A DNA stretch of 64,000 nt from Closterium sp. NIES-65 (Eukaryota; Streptophyta; Zygnematophyceae; Desmidiales; Closteriaceae): positions 552,725-616,724 of the forward strand of contig CANXME010002013.1 of assembly GCA_948144175.1 (NCBI GenBank), in the 5' to 3' direction. Below, piece after piece: positions 31,697-43,799 of the stretch. The notes below the pieces were generated by a model, which was not told the DNA's origin, ran no database searches, and saw only the letters and a list, made by a program, of their open reading frames with translations. The number at the start of each line of letters is the position of its first letter. Within the stretch, counting starts at the first letter, position 1. The position numbers and the translations under genes were made by a program.

Positions 31697-31823
31697 TGTC
31701 AGATTTATATGACATAGTTGCTGTAGGCTATAGTGGGGTAGCACATATGGGGTACAGGTTTCTAGGGTTGTATTTGTACCCCAATCTTTCCTTAGTCATT
31801 CATTCCTGTTCATTACTTTCACA
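31697..31823 (+). repeat. Element B 5' LTR
   Basis: 127 bp, TGTCAGATTTATATG...TTACTTTCACA. Confidence 0.9.
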
Positions 31824-32620
31824 TGGTATAGAGCGGGTTCCCTGTGGGAACTTCGCCTAGGGCCCACCGAAGCGCGCCCCGAGGCGCGCGATCTCCTTTT
31901 TTTTAGCGACCCCCCGAGTCGCCCTTTCCCTCGCGGCCCCGCTGCCCTTCTCGCGGCCCCACCGCCCTTCAGACGCGGCCCCGCCGCCCTTCCTAACGGC
32001 CCCGCCCACCCTTCGAGCGGCCCCGCCTCTCCTTCGCGGCCCCGCCGTCCAGTCGCGGCCCCGCCGTCCAGTCGCGGCCCCGCCACTACGTCGCGGCTCC
32101 GCCGCCCCGTCGCGGCCCCGCCACCCAGTCGTGGCCCCGCCGCCTCTTCCTCGCGGACCCGCCACTCCGTCGCGGCCCCGCCTCTCCGTCGCGGCCCCGT
32201 CGCCCCTTCACGGCCCCGCCGCCTCTTCTCTCGCGGCCCCGCCGCCCCTACTTCAGCGGCCCCAGCCACCCCTACTACCGCGACACCGCCGCCCCTACTC
32301 ACGGCCCCGTCGCCCCTGCACTCACGGCCCCGCCACCCGGTACCGGAGCAGCCGAGCCGCCCCACCCGAGCCGCCCGGGAGCCGAGCCGCCCAGCATTAG
32401 CCGAGCCCCCCAGCTGCAGCCGAGCCGCCCAGCAGCAGCCGAGCCGCCCAGCAGCAGCCGAGCCGCCCAGGAGCCACCGAGCTGCCCAGTCGCAGCCGAG
32501 CCGCCCCGCAGCGGCCGTGCCGTCCTGCAGCCGTCGAGTCGCCCGACCTGCCCTGCCTGGTGAGCGCAGCACTGCTACCGCTTGCCCTTTCCCCACTACT
32601 TGCACTGCTAGTCTGTCGTC

Positions 32621-35600
32621 ATGGCTACCCCCAGTGTCCTAGCTTTTGACGCTGAGGGTAGAGCCATCGACTTTGAGGTCTGGGTCGACGACCTGCAGTT
32701 GTTTTTGCAGTGCGATAGGGCAGACGGTCTTTCTCTCTTTGACCTCACCTCTGGCGCCTCTCCTGCTCCTGCTGCTGATGCTGACCCCACTGTTCGCTCT
32801 CAGTGGGCCACCCGCGATGCTGCTGCACGTCTTGCTGTGCGTCGCCACTTGCCCACCACTGAGCGCGCGCACTTTAGTCAGTACAAGAGTGCTCAGACCC
32901 TATACGACGCTGTAGTTGCACGCTACTCTTCCCCTGCCACTGCTGCACTGAGCCGTCTCATGCTACCGTACCTCTTTCCTGACCTCACTGCCTTTCCCAC
33001 TATCGCTGACCTCATTACGCACCTCCGCACTAGTGACACTCTCTACCGCGCCGCCCTTCCTGCTGAGTTCTACGCCAAGAACCCCCCCCCCATGTACATC
33101 ACTCTCTACTATGTAGTAGCACGCCTCCCTGACTCCCTTCGCGTAGTCAGGGACCACTTTCTCTCAGTCTGTCCCACCACCCTCACTGTCGACCTCCTCG
33201 AGAAGGCCCTCCTAGCGGCGGAGAAGAGCATCGTCGCTGTTGGCGCTTCTCGTGGTGACCCTCGCACCCCCATCTTTGAGGGGTGCTCTCCTTCCCCCCT
33301 GCTGCCCTCTGTTGCCTCTACTGCTGCTGCCGACTTGCTTGGTCTTGAGTCGGTCGGCGCGGCGTCTGCCCCTAGTGGGAGACGCCGCTCTGGCAAGGGC
33401 AAGGGGGGCAAGGGCGCGGGTGGAGCTGGAGGGGGCGGTGGAGGTGGCGGTGGAGGCGGCGGAGGGAGTGGGGGTGGCGGCGGGAGTGGTGGCGGAGGCG
33501 GTGGTAGTGGTGGTGGCAGCGGCGGAGGCGGCGGCGGTGGTGGCGGCAGCGGTGGGAGTGGTGGCGGCGGTGGAGGCGGCGGAGGAGGAGGTGTTGGCGG
33601 AGGAGGTGGAGCTGGTCGGGGTGGTGCCCCGCAGCGGAGCGGCGCTGGTAGTGGTCAGCGCCAGCAGCAGCAGCAACAGCAGCGTTCACGGGACATCCCT
33701 CCGCCCCAGCAGCTCCGTGAGTGGTACACTCGGCGTCAGAGGGGTGGGGGTGCTGGTCCGTGCACCTACGTCCTTCGTTCCGGCGACCGCGCGGGTGAGC
33801 AGTGTGGGGGTGCCCACTCCACCCAGCGCTGCTTCGGCCGCCTGACGGACGCTTGGCGTCAGCAGTTCCCCGAGGCTAGTGAGATTCCCCGCTGGGATGA
33901 GCTTTCTAGGGCTGGTGTAGCGATCTTTGATCTTGACTTTGATGCTATCCTTGCTGCTATGTATGCTGTGACTATTAGTGAGGAGGGTGACTGTTACCGG
34001 TGTTTCCCGCCCGACCCGGGCATTGGTACTGCTGCGCTAGGTGCTTGTGAGGCTGCTGCTCTAGGTGCCAGTGCGTCTGCGCTCTCAGGTACTCGTGAGA
34101 CTGCGCTCTCAGGTATTGCGTCGCCTTCGTCCTCCCTCACTTTCACACTTGACTCAGGGGCTTCTCGCTCCTTCTTTCGAGACCGCACCACCCTCACGCC
34201 GCTTGGTCGGCCGGTTGCGGTCTCCCTGGCTGACCCCTCTGGGGGTCCTGTCCTCTCTCACTTTTCCATTGTCCTCCCGTGTCCGGCTGCCCCCTCGGGC
34301 ACCCTGTCTGGTCTGTACCTTACCTCGTTCTCGACGAACTTGGTGAGTGGTGCGGACCTACAGGATGCGGGGGTTCACCAGTTCACTCCTGCGAGTCAGC
34401 GGGTGACCCACTGCACGGACGCACGCACAGGCCGGCACCTGGCCACGTTCTCGCGTCGGCCGGGGTCGAGCCTCTACACCCTGACCACTGAGTCTCCTCC
34501 TGTCCCTGCGTCTGGTCAGGTAGCTGCGTCAGGTCAGGTGTTTGCTGCTGCGTCCCGGTCTGGCCCTGAGTCTGCCCCCTGTTCGTGTCGCCTCCTGTCT
34601 CACGAGACTCTCCTGTGGCACCACCGTCTTGGCCACCACTCCCTGTCCCGTCTTCGGGGCATGGCTTCCCGTGTCCTTGTCTCAGGTCTTCCCCGGTCTC
34701 TCCCTCCCCTTCCTTCGGGACCAGGTACTTCCTGTGTCCCCTGTGTCGAGGGGCGCCTCAGGGCTGCTCCTCACTCCTCCGAGTTTCCCCCGACAGAGGC
34801 CCCTCTGCAGACACTTCACATGGACGTGTGGGGCCCGGCCCGCGTCTGTGGGCAGGGTCACGAGCGCTACTTCCTGTTGGTGGTTGACGACTACTCGCGT
34901 TACACCACAGTCTTGCGCAGCAAGGATGATGTCACTGCGGTGCTGATCGACTGGATCCGCGAGACTCGTCTCCAGCTCAGGAGGAGCTTCGGCTCGGACT
35001 CACCTGTTCTGCGTCTGCACTCTGACCGAGGTGGGGAGTTCTCCTCTCGCCTTCTGCAAGACTACTGTCGTGCACGGGGGATCCGCCAGACCTTTACGCT
35101 TCCGGACTCTCCACAGCAAAATGGGATTGCTGAGCGCCGCATTGGCATGGTCATGGATGTCGCTCGTACGTCCATGATGCATGCGGCTGCCCCCCATTTT
35201 CTGTGGCCGTTTGCGGTTCGGTACGCGGCGCATCAGCTCAACCTTCACCCCAGGGTCTCCCGGCCGGAGACCTCCCCAGCTCTGCTGTGGACGGGGAAGG
35301 TCGGCGATGCGTCTGCGTTCCGTGTCTGGGGATCTCGGGCGTTTGTCCGCGACTTGTCTGCGGACAAGCAGTCCTCGTGCTGCTCCCTGTGTCTTCCTTG
35401 GCTTCCCCCTTGACGCTCGAGGGTGGCAGTTCTACCACCCCTCCTCTCGTCGTGTTCTGTCCTCCCAGGACGTCACGTTCGACGAGTCAGTCCCCTTCTA
35501 CCGCCTCTTCCCCTACCGCACTCCTTCTCTCCCCCCACCACCGGACTTTCTTGTGCCGGTTCCCCCCCCGGTAGACCCCCTCCCCCCTCAGGTTCCTGCC

Positions 35601-38543
35601 CCCTCAGGTGTGTCCCAGGTAGACGCCGTTGACCCGGTCGAGGTTACTGGTGACTCTGGTGCTGCTGCAGGTGCTGAGCCTGGGGGTGCTGACTCTGGGG
35701 GTGTTGTGCGCGGGGGTGCTGAGCCTGGGGGTGCCGAGCCTGGAGGTGCTGCTCCTGGGGGTGCTGAGCCTGGGGGTGCTACTGCTGAGGGTGCTGAGCC
35801 TGGGGGTGCTGAGCTGGGGAGTGCTGTACCTGGAGCTGCTGAGCTAGGGGGTGCTGAGTCTGGGGGTGCTGAGTCTGGAGCTGCTGAGCCTGGGGGTGCT
35901 GCGTCTGGAGCTACTGAGCCTGGAGGTGCTGAGTCTGGGGGTCCTGCGCCTGGAGCTGCTGAGCCTGGGGTTTCTCCTGGTGCTCTGTCTCGGCGGGAGC
36001 CTCTCTCTCCACAGGAGCTGCGCGAGTGGTTTGCTCGCCGCTGGAGGCGTACTGCTGGAGCTGGAGCTTCTTCGACCACCGAGGGTGCTGGTGCCGCCGG
36101 TCCCGGAGCTGCTGGGCCTGCGGGTCCTACTGGAGCTGGAGCTTCTGAGGGTGTTGGTGCTGAGACTACTGCTGTCTGTCCTTGCGGTGGTCCTGCTGCT
36201 GGTGCTGCTGGAGGTCCTGCCGCTGGAGGTGTTGGTGGTACTGGTGCTGCCGCTGAGGGTGCTGGCGCTGACCCTGCTGAGTCTGGAGTTGCCGCGCGGC
36301 CTCGGCCGTACTTCGTTCCGCTCCTACAGCAGGTTCTTGGTCTTTCTCCTCCCGTAGAGTGTCCACAGCCTGTCCAGTCGCAGTCACTGTTGGAGCCTAC
36401 CTCTCCACTGCCTGCTCCCTCTCCTTACACTGGTCCTACTGGGGGTCTTGCTGAGCGTCGTGAGCCTGCGTCTCGTCCCGCGTCGCCTGTTCGTGCTGCT
36501 TGCGCTAGTGGTCGCGGTTCGCGTCAGCGTCCTCCTCCTGTCCCTGGCACGCACCGGATGTCTCTGCGTCCGTCCACTGCTCCTCTGCGTGCCCCTTTGC
36601 CTGCTCCTCCTGAGTCCTCCCTTCCTGTGCTTGCCGACCCAGAGTCGGACTCCCTTCGTGCTGCCAGTCCTACTGTCACGCGTCTGCTTGCTACTGTCGT
36701 CACTGACCCCTCTTTTGAGTCCGCCGCTGCGTCTGCTCTTGTCGCTGAGCTCGTCGACTTTGCTACTCGCTGTCGTCTAGACTACGCTGCCAGTCTTGTT
36801 GCTGAGTCTGCGTCTGTCTGTCCTCCGTCCGTCGGGGGTGAGTGTGCTCTTGGCACGGACGTCCTTGAGGACAGGCAGGAGGAGTTCCAGTGTCTGGCTG
36901 CCGCTTCACCTCATCTCGCGTCTGTACTGCTTGCTCCTGAGGGAGACCCGGATGCACTAGACATCCCGACTCCGCGCTCTTACGCGGAGGCCGTAGAGGG
37001 TCCCTACTCCTCTCAGTGGCAGGCAGCTATGGATGCAGAGATGGCTTCCTGGAAGTCCACAGGCACCTACGTTGACGCGGTTCCCCCTCCTGGGGCGAAC
37101 ATCGTCAGTGGCATGTGGATCTTCAGGGTGAAGCGGCCGCCGGGCTCTCCACCTGTCTTCAAGGCGCGGTACGTCGCTCGTGGCTTCAGTCAGCGGCAGG
37201 GAGTTGACTACTTTCAGACCTTCTCTCCCACCCCGAAGATGACTACTCTTCGGGTGCTGCTGCACATAGCCGCTCAGCGCGACTACGAGCTTCACTCTCT
37301 CGACTTCAGCACTGCGTTCTTGCAGGGTAGCCTGCACGAGGAGATCTGGCTGCGCCGTCCACCTGGCTTCACTGGGACTTTCCCTGCTGGCACCCAGTGG
37401 AGCCTCCGACGGCCAGTCTACGGTCTCCGCCAGGCACCGCGTGAGTGGCACGACACACTGAGGACTACGCTTGCGGCTCTTGGGTTTGCTCCTTCTACTG
37501 CTGACCCGTCGCTGTTTCTGCGCACCGACACTTCTTTGCCGCCGTTCTACATCCTCGTGTACGTCGACGACTTGGTCTTTGCCACAGCGGACACTGCTGG
37601 ACTCGCCTACGTGAAGTCCGAGCTGCTGAAGAGACACACGTGCACAGACCTGGGTGAACTGCGCAGCTACCTTGGCTTGCAGATCACTCGGGACAGAGCA
37701 CGCCGCACCATTACCCTGACTCAGTCACACATGGTGCAGCAGGTCCTTCAGCGCTTCGGCTTCACGTACTCCTCGCCTCAGGCCACTCCTCTGTCTACTC
37801 GCCACTCGCTCTCAGCTCTGCCTTCGGATGAGTCTGTAGAGTCGAGTGGCCCGTACCCAGAGCTTGTTGGCTGCCTCATGTACCTGATGACCTACACACG
37901 ACCTGACCTTGCATACCCTCTTAGCATTCTTGCACGCTATGTTGCTCCTGGGAGACACCGACCAGAGCACATGGCTGCAGCGAAAAGGGTGTTGCGCTAC
38001 CTGTGCAGTACGTCGGGCATGGGGCTAGTGCTTGGAGGGCGGAGTCCAGTGGTCCTTACAGGACACGCGGACGCTTCTTGGGCTGACGACCAGGCTACGC
38101 AGCGGTCGTCACAGGGTTACACCTTCAGCCTTGGTTCCGGCTCTGTCTCGTGGCGGGCTACTCGCTCGTCTTCAGTTCTCAGCTCCAGTTGTGAGGCTGA
38201 GATCTACGCAGGGGCCATGGCTGCACAGGAGCTTCGCTGGCTCACCTACCTGCTGACCGACCTTGGAGAGCCGCCTCGTTCTCCTCCAGTGCTGTACGTA
38301 GACAACAAGGCCATGCTGGCCTTGTGTCGAGAGCAGCGACTGGAGCACTGAACGAAGCACATTGCTCTTCGCTATTTCCTTGCTCGTGAGCTACAGCAGC
38401 GTGGACAATTGCGGCTAGCGTACGTGGCCTCTGAGGCCAACACTGCTGATGTGTTCACCAAGGCACTCGCGCCTTGTGACCATCAGCGCTTCTGCACTCA
38501 GCTGGGACTTGTACCTGTCCTACCTCACTTGCTCACCTCTTGA
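32621..38543 (+). pseudogene. Element B gag-pol polyprotein, two lesions
   Basis: Start MATPSVLAFDAEGRAIDFEV. Gag is followed by a Gly-rich (GGGGS) hinge, the long-spaced zinc segment (CTYVLRSGDRAGEQCGGAHSTQRC is the reference form, seen at 33762-33833), protease, integrase, an EPGGA repeat linker, RT (YVDD intact) and RNase H. A 2-base deletion near 35370 (ADKQSS for ADKLSPRA) shifts the frame, so two long ORFs result (32621-35413, 35181-38351). An AGA->TGA change at 38349 removes the last 63 or so codons. A 6-base deletion removes two residues in integrase (TTVLRSK). The natural stop would be TGA at 38541. Confidence 0.9.
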
Positions 38544-38755
38544 CCTTGCTTGTACTCTTGCATATATATATATACCTGCTCTTGCTTGTTTAGCCTTATA
38601 TATATATGTCTCTAGTCTTGCATGTGAACTGGCCTTGTGGCCTTGACCTTGTGCTCGGACTGTGTGGTGACTTTGTGATCCACCATGAGCTTTGCTTTGT
38701 TTTGCTTGACTGGTCTTGTGACCCCTTGTTCTCCCCCACTTTGCCTATGGGGGTG

Positions 38756-38882
38756 TGTCAGATTTATATGACATAGTTGCTGTAGGCTATAGTGGGGTAG
38801 CACATATGGGGTACAGGTTTCTAGGGTTGTATTTGTACCCCAATCTTTCCTTAGTCATTCATCCGTGTTCATTACTTTCACA
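38756..38882 (+). repeat. Element B 3' LTR
   Basis: 127 bp; two substitutions against the 5' LTR near its end. Confidence 0.9.
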
Positions 38883-38887
38883 TAGCA

Positions 38888-40204
38888 GGCACCCCAACTT
38901 CTGCTGGTACATTTGGAGTCCTGCGGGCAACAGAGGTTTGTTGTCTGAATTGTAGTTGGTGCTCGGGCTGCGGTAGGGAGTTGAGAGTGGTGCGGGTGAG
39001 ATGTTGAAGCGTTCCCCCAGCTGCACTGCATACTTGGAGGCTGACAGATGAATTGCTCCTGGCGCGTAAATGATGTTTAACCCCAAAAACTGTCAGGAGA
39101 CAGGTTGATGGTGATGTCCACGCGCTGCACCAGGTTCTCCTGAAACTGGTCGAGGAGTTTGTTGTAGGTCCCCGTATACAGCAGGTCGTCTACGTAGACT
39201 GTCAGGAGGATGTAATCGCCGCTGAAGTGGAGGCGATACATTCCCGGGTCGTGTGGGAGTTGCTTGAAGCCGATTTCGAGGAGGATTTTGTGCAGATGCT
39301 GCTGCCAGAGTCGTGGCGCCTGTTTGATCCCGTAGAGTGACTTCTTTAGTTGACAGACCCTGGGATCACCTTCTCCGTAGGTGTGCGGCTGCTCCACAAA
39401 TATGGTGGCATCCACCAACGCGTATAGAAACGCGTTCTTCACGTCGATCTGTCGCAGTGGTAGGTGCTTTGCGGCGGCAATAGCGAGTAGAATCCGGACC
39501 GAGGTATGGCGACTGACGGGAGCGAAGGTCTGATCGAAGTCTATGCCGTGACGCTGGTCGTAGCTGCGTACGACCCAACGTGCTTTGAAGCGCTCAATAG
39601 TACCGTCAGCGTTAGTTTTTAGACGAAAAACCCATTTCCCACTGAGCACCCTCCTTCCCTTCACTGCTGCACGATCGACTAGGACCCAAGTGTCACGCGA
39701 TTCTAGTGCTTTTAGTTCCGCATCCATCGCAGCACGCCACTCCTTGGCGTGAGGGCCGGTTAGGGCCTGGCGAGGGTTCTTAGGTTCCACGGTCCGCGCG
39801 AGAGTAGAGACGGACGTGTGCAGGCCAAGAAGGTGAAGGCCTGACACGTTGGTGGTGTCTGCGTTGGTGGGGAATTCAATCACGTCGTCATCTCCGCTCT
39901 CATAGCCGGGTGGTGCGGTGCTTGGTTCTGTCTGGCGCCGCGATGGTCCTGGCGCGGGGTCGTCATCACTGTCATCGTCATCGTCGTCGCGCGGGCGAGG
40001 GGGAATGCTGGGATGTTCGTCGGTGTCGTCGCGGTCCAGAACTGCTGCTGCTGCTTCATCTTCAGGGGTCGCGAAGCCGCGGCCGCTGTTGGCGTAGTCG
40101 CGTGCCTGGTTACGGCGTTCGTCCTCGATCCACTGCATCAAGGTGAGCCGTTCGTAGAAAAGAATGTCACGTGCAGGGACAAATTTCCTGGTTGTCCATG
40201 TCAA
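38888..40204 (-). pseudogene. Element C reverse transcriptase
   Basis: Copia RT with GKWVFRLKTNADG, ARWVVRSYDQRHGIDFDQTF, DVKNAFLYALVD, SLYGIKQAPRLW and an intact YVDD (LLTVYVDDLLYTG). A frame change around 39080 separates it from GLNIIYAPGAIHLSASKY, which continues to the B insertion. Upstream it overlaps the integrase ORF in another frame; one extra base near 40190 accounts for this. Confidence 0.85.
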
Positions 40205-41060
40205 GGATGAGCCATCCTTTGTGCTCGTGGCTGAGTCCTAGATGAACTCCCCAGCGCGCACGATGAACGAACTTGCCGATTGTGGCCGAAGTGGGCCGAT
40301 ACTGCACCATGCACCCCCAAACCCTCAGCATGGAGGGATCTCCCCTTGAACCGGTCCACTTCATGTGGGGTGACAGGTTATCCCTGTTGGCGGTGGTGGA
40401 GAGGAGGTTGTGCAGGCGCACCGCGTGATTCATGGCATACGGCCAAAATTTCTTTGGCAGGCCGGACTGGTTCATGATGGCGCGAACTTTAGTCATGAGG
40501 GTCTGATTGACCCGCTCAGCAACGCCTTGCTGCTGGTGAGCATAGGGAAGGGAAATCTCATGCTTAATCCTCTTCTCGGTGAGCACACTCTCCAGTTCAT
40601 GGCTGCAAAATTCTTTTGCCCCATCACTCTGCCAGATCTTCAGTTTCCTTCCCGACTGTCGCTGCGCGTGCGCGAGGAAGATACGGAACACCTCCGGGGC
40701 TTTGGAGTGGGCGTCAACATTGGCAACCCACACGTGGCGTGAGTAGGCGTCGATGAAGGTCAGTGTGTACTTTTCGCCGTTGAGTCCGTCGCAGCTGAGT
40801 ACGATGAAATCGTTGTACACCTTTTCCAATTTCTTGTAGCGGTTGGTGCTTGGCTCCAGATAGGGATAGGCAGTGTGAGAGAGTGCAGCTGTGGGGCAGA
40901 CAGTGCAAATGGTTGGATGGGGGGTGGTGTGTTCTAACTCCGTCCCGACTTTTGCACGGAGGCAATTGGCGAGTGTATGGCGCGAGGGGTGTCCCATCCG
41001 CTGGTGCCAGAGGTCATCCTCGGCACGGATGCCGGAGGTGCGCTTGTAGCGGGTGTGGTA
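40167..41060 (-). pseudogene. Element C integrase
   Basis: HHCC region (DDLWHQRMGHPSRHTL, CPTA segment), then the core LSCDGLNGEKYTLTFIDAYSRHVWV, WQSDGAKEF and QQQGVAERVNQTL, the three acidic catalytic positions of copia integrase. Preceded by a TAG at 41061. Confidence 0.85.
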
Positions 41061-41774
41061 CTATGCTGCCTCCTCCGCTGTGAGTTCTGGGATCTGGAGT
41101 GGGGGTTCTTCCTCTTCTCCTGGTTCTGCTTCGTTGTTCTCCTCCTCTTCTTCTGCTTCTGCCGTTGCTTCCCCTTCTGCAGGTGCCGTTGAGAGATACA
41201 GGGCGAGAAATTCGCGATCGGGAATGATCGTGAGCGGGGTCGTGGTGCCTTCGATGAAGCGGGCGTACGGATCTGGGCGGGAGATTGGACCGAGTGAGTC
41301 TCGCGGAGGTGTTGGCGGTACATTCCCCTCCTCAATCTCCGACCAGGGATCACGCCAGTGATGAGGTGAGCGAGGTGGTTCGTCAGTGCGAGGGGGTCGA
41401 CCGAGGGGAATGGTTACTCGAGGTGATGCTTTGCTGCGCTCAGCTTGTATTTCTTGTTCAGCTTCCTCCAATTCCTGTTGCGTAAGCTCCCCTTCGTCAG
41501 GCTCATTGTTTCCCCATCCTTCTGTGGTGACCGTGCCGGTTCCCCATGCCCCAGTTGCGGAACCCCAAGTTGCGCCTTCTTCTGGATCAGCGGGCTCGTT
41601 GCCCCATGTTCCGCGCGCAGAGTCTGGGTCCCATCCTGCCGCGATGTGCTCGTCATACAGCTTCTGCCGCTTCTCAGCTTGGGCCTTCTCCTGCTCTTCT
41701 TTGACGCTCAGCTCCTCTGGTGCGTCAGGATCTTTCCAGACAGGGTCAATCTCGCGGCGGTAGACTTCGCGAGT
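41061..41774 (-). pseudogene. Element C protease-integrase linker
   Basis: An open frame between two in-frame TAG codons (41775 and 41061), rich in Glu, Pro and Gly-Trp (GWGNNEPDEGE). Continuous with Gag-protease upstream and integrase downstream, so the two stops break one polyprotein. No catalytic motif. Confidence 0.7.
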
Positions 41775-43626
41775 CTACGGGCGCGGACGTCCTTCTTCGT
41801 CGAGAGTGCGCGCGTTGGCTTCGAGGACGAATCGTAGGGTGTCCGAGTAAGGCCTTGGTCTCTCCTGCTGTTCTTGGCCGTATTTCTTGCTTGGCTCACC
41901 GAATATGCAGTGTGATGATATGGCGAGTTCTTCTTCAGTCACGCCTGTTGGTTCTGTCTCAGTGCTTTCTGCTTCCTGAATTGCCGCTTGCTCCTTTTCC
42001 GTTCGACTTGTGGTTGGTGTGTGACAGGTGGTGCACAGTCCGTGGGCGTCAGGTTTGTGAAGATTGATTTCACGCGGGTGAGGCCTTCGGCGAACCCACG
42101 GTCTTCCATCCGGATGCTCCCAAGACTCCTTGTTCATGAAAGCGAACTCGAGGGGGACAAGATCCACGAGCTCGTCCGACGAGGCTTGACAGGGGGGTAT
42201 GTCAAAGTCTAGGATATAGATCCCATTGATGGAGCGAGCTCGTCCGAGGTACTTGAATGCCTCAGGAGGAGTCTCCGGGGGAGCGTAGGTGAGGATGAGA
42301 TCGCGTGTTGCGAGGTCCGTGTGAATGATGACGCCGCAATCGCGGAGCTGTCCAGCGGAGAGCAGGTTGAAGCGCAGGTTCGGGACGCAGAGTACGTCGT
42401 TGAACGAGATGTGCGTGTTGCTATCTCGTGCTTGCAGGACGACAATTCCTTGTAAGTTGGCGCGCAGCTGCTCGTTGTTGGCGACGGTGACATAAGTTGC
42501 AGGGGCGCGACTTAGGTTAGATACATAGCGCGTGGACCCCACCATGTGCTGGCCGCAGCAGCTGTCCAGGTACCAGGTGTTGTAATTGTCAGTGTTGTTA
42601 CGGCGCAGCAGCAGCGCCAATCGTGGAGTTACCAGGGTGGTCTTGAAGCGCCTGTGGAAGTAAGGATCTTCGTCCTCCTTCCAGGCCACTGGTACGTAGT
42701 GCTGATTTTCGTGAGGCGGGCTTTCCCGCAGCGTGATTGGAAGGTTCCAGTCCTGCTCTTCTTCGTCGTGCAGGTAGTAGTGATCCTCGGTGAAGGGATT
42801 ATTCCATCCCTTTTCTGGTTCCAGAAGTCTTCCTTGGACTTCGTTCTCCTCGTCAGGTTCAGTGGTGCGCCGTCGTCGTGTCGCCATGTTTGCGATGACA
42901 TTCCTGGGAGCTCCTGACTGTGGACCTTGATTTTGCTGGTGTTGCGCAGGAGGACGAGCTTGCTGATGCTGAGTTTGAGGATGACGAGCGTCTTGTTGGC
43001 CGACCCAGTTGTTGTGGTGAGTGGAATTTGGGTGGCGGTAGTTGGATCGGGATTTACATCTATCCGTTGAGTGTCCGAAGACTTTGCATATTTTGCAGTA
43101 ATGGCGCCTTGGTTGTCGTCGCTCTTCTCGGTTGTCCGTGTAGAAGGCGAGGCGCTCTCGGCGCAGTGCGGAGCTTGTTCTGCTCGAGTCCATATCCTGT
43201 TGTTCGGATAGGAGTGCGGCGCATAGCGCGGCTTCTGAAATTGTTCCTTGCTGTCGGAGTAACGCCTTGCAGGGCTTCCACTCAGGCCCGAGTCCTTGAA
43301 GGACTATATTGACGAAAATCTCTTCTGAGATCATACTCCCATGCTTCGTGATCTGGTCACGGATGTTGCGACAGCGGTTAATATATGGGTTTGCCTTCTC
43401 CCCGTGCCCCATCTTTATCTCCAGGAGTTGCTGGAGAAGCCTTCTGGCGGTGACCGAATCCTTCGGCTTGTAAACTTCAACGAGGTGCTTCCAAGCTTCC
43501 ATTGCTGGAGCGTCGCTCTCTTTGTAGGAGCGTATGTTGAGTTGTTCCGCAGGCGTCATGTTGCGTAGCAGCACACTGTAAGCCATGACGGACTCACTGT
43601 AGTACTGAGCCCTGGCGACGTCGGTG
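41775..43626 (-). pseudogene. Element C Gag-protease
   Basis: Gag core (AYSVLLRNMTPAEQLN, WKHLVEVYKPKDSV, LLEIKMGHGEKANPYINRC), a CCHC knuckle CKICKVFGHSTDRC, then the protease region WYLDSCCGQHMVGS. The usual DSGC is DSCC, an unusual change next to the catalytic Asp. The N-terminal Gag is cut off by element D and resumes at 51041. Confidence 0.85.
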
Positions 43627-43631
43627 TTTTC

Positions 43632-43762
43632 TGTCAGAACATTATAGCTTATGGTGTTGTGTAGGCTATAGTGGGGTATCCCATAGGGGGTACAACCTAA
43701 TTAAGGTTAGTACTTGTACTCACTTCATTCATAGTTCATTCATTCTCGTTTGCATTTCCTCA
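43632..43762 (+). repeat. Element D 5' LTR
   Basis: 131 bp, TGTCAGAACATTATAG...GCATTTCCTCA. Confidence 0.9.
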
Positions 43763-43799
43763 TGGTATCGAGCAGGTTCCCTCGTGGGACTGTTCCTAG

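Larger units (their letters stand above)
31697..38882 (+). mobile_element. Element B: copia, short-LTR family
   Basis: A full-length plus-strand element, 7,186 bp, inserted in the RT/RNase H region of C with TAGCA duplicated (31692-31696 and 38883-38887). LTRs are 127 bp with two mismatches. The primer-binding site TGGTATAGAGCGGG is at 31824, a GC-rich repeat leader at 31860-32550, gag-pol at 32621-38543 and a 3' UTR with TATATA runs, ending in TATGGGGGTG before the 3' LTR. Confidence 0.95.

Noticed and set aside
33076-33094. Programmed frameshift site in gag at the poly-C run
   Set aside because: Two copies are in frame through the run and E has an interrupted run, so slippage or sequencing error is simpler. 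It is kept only as a hotspot.
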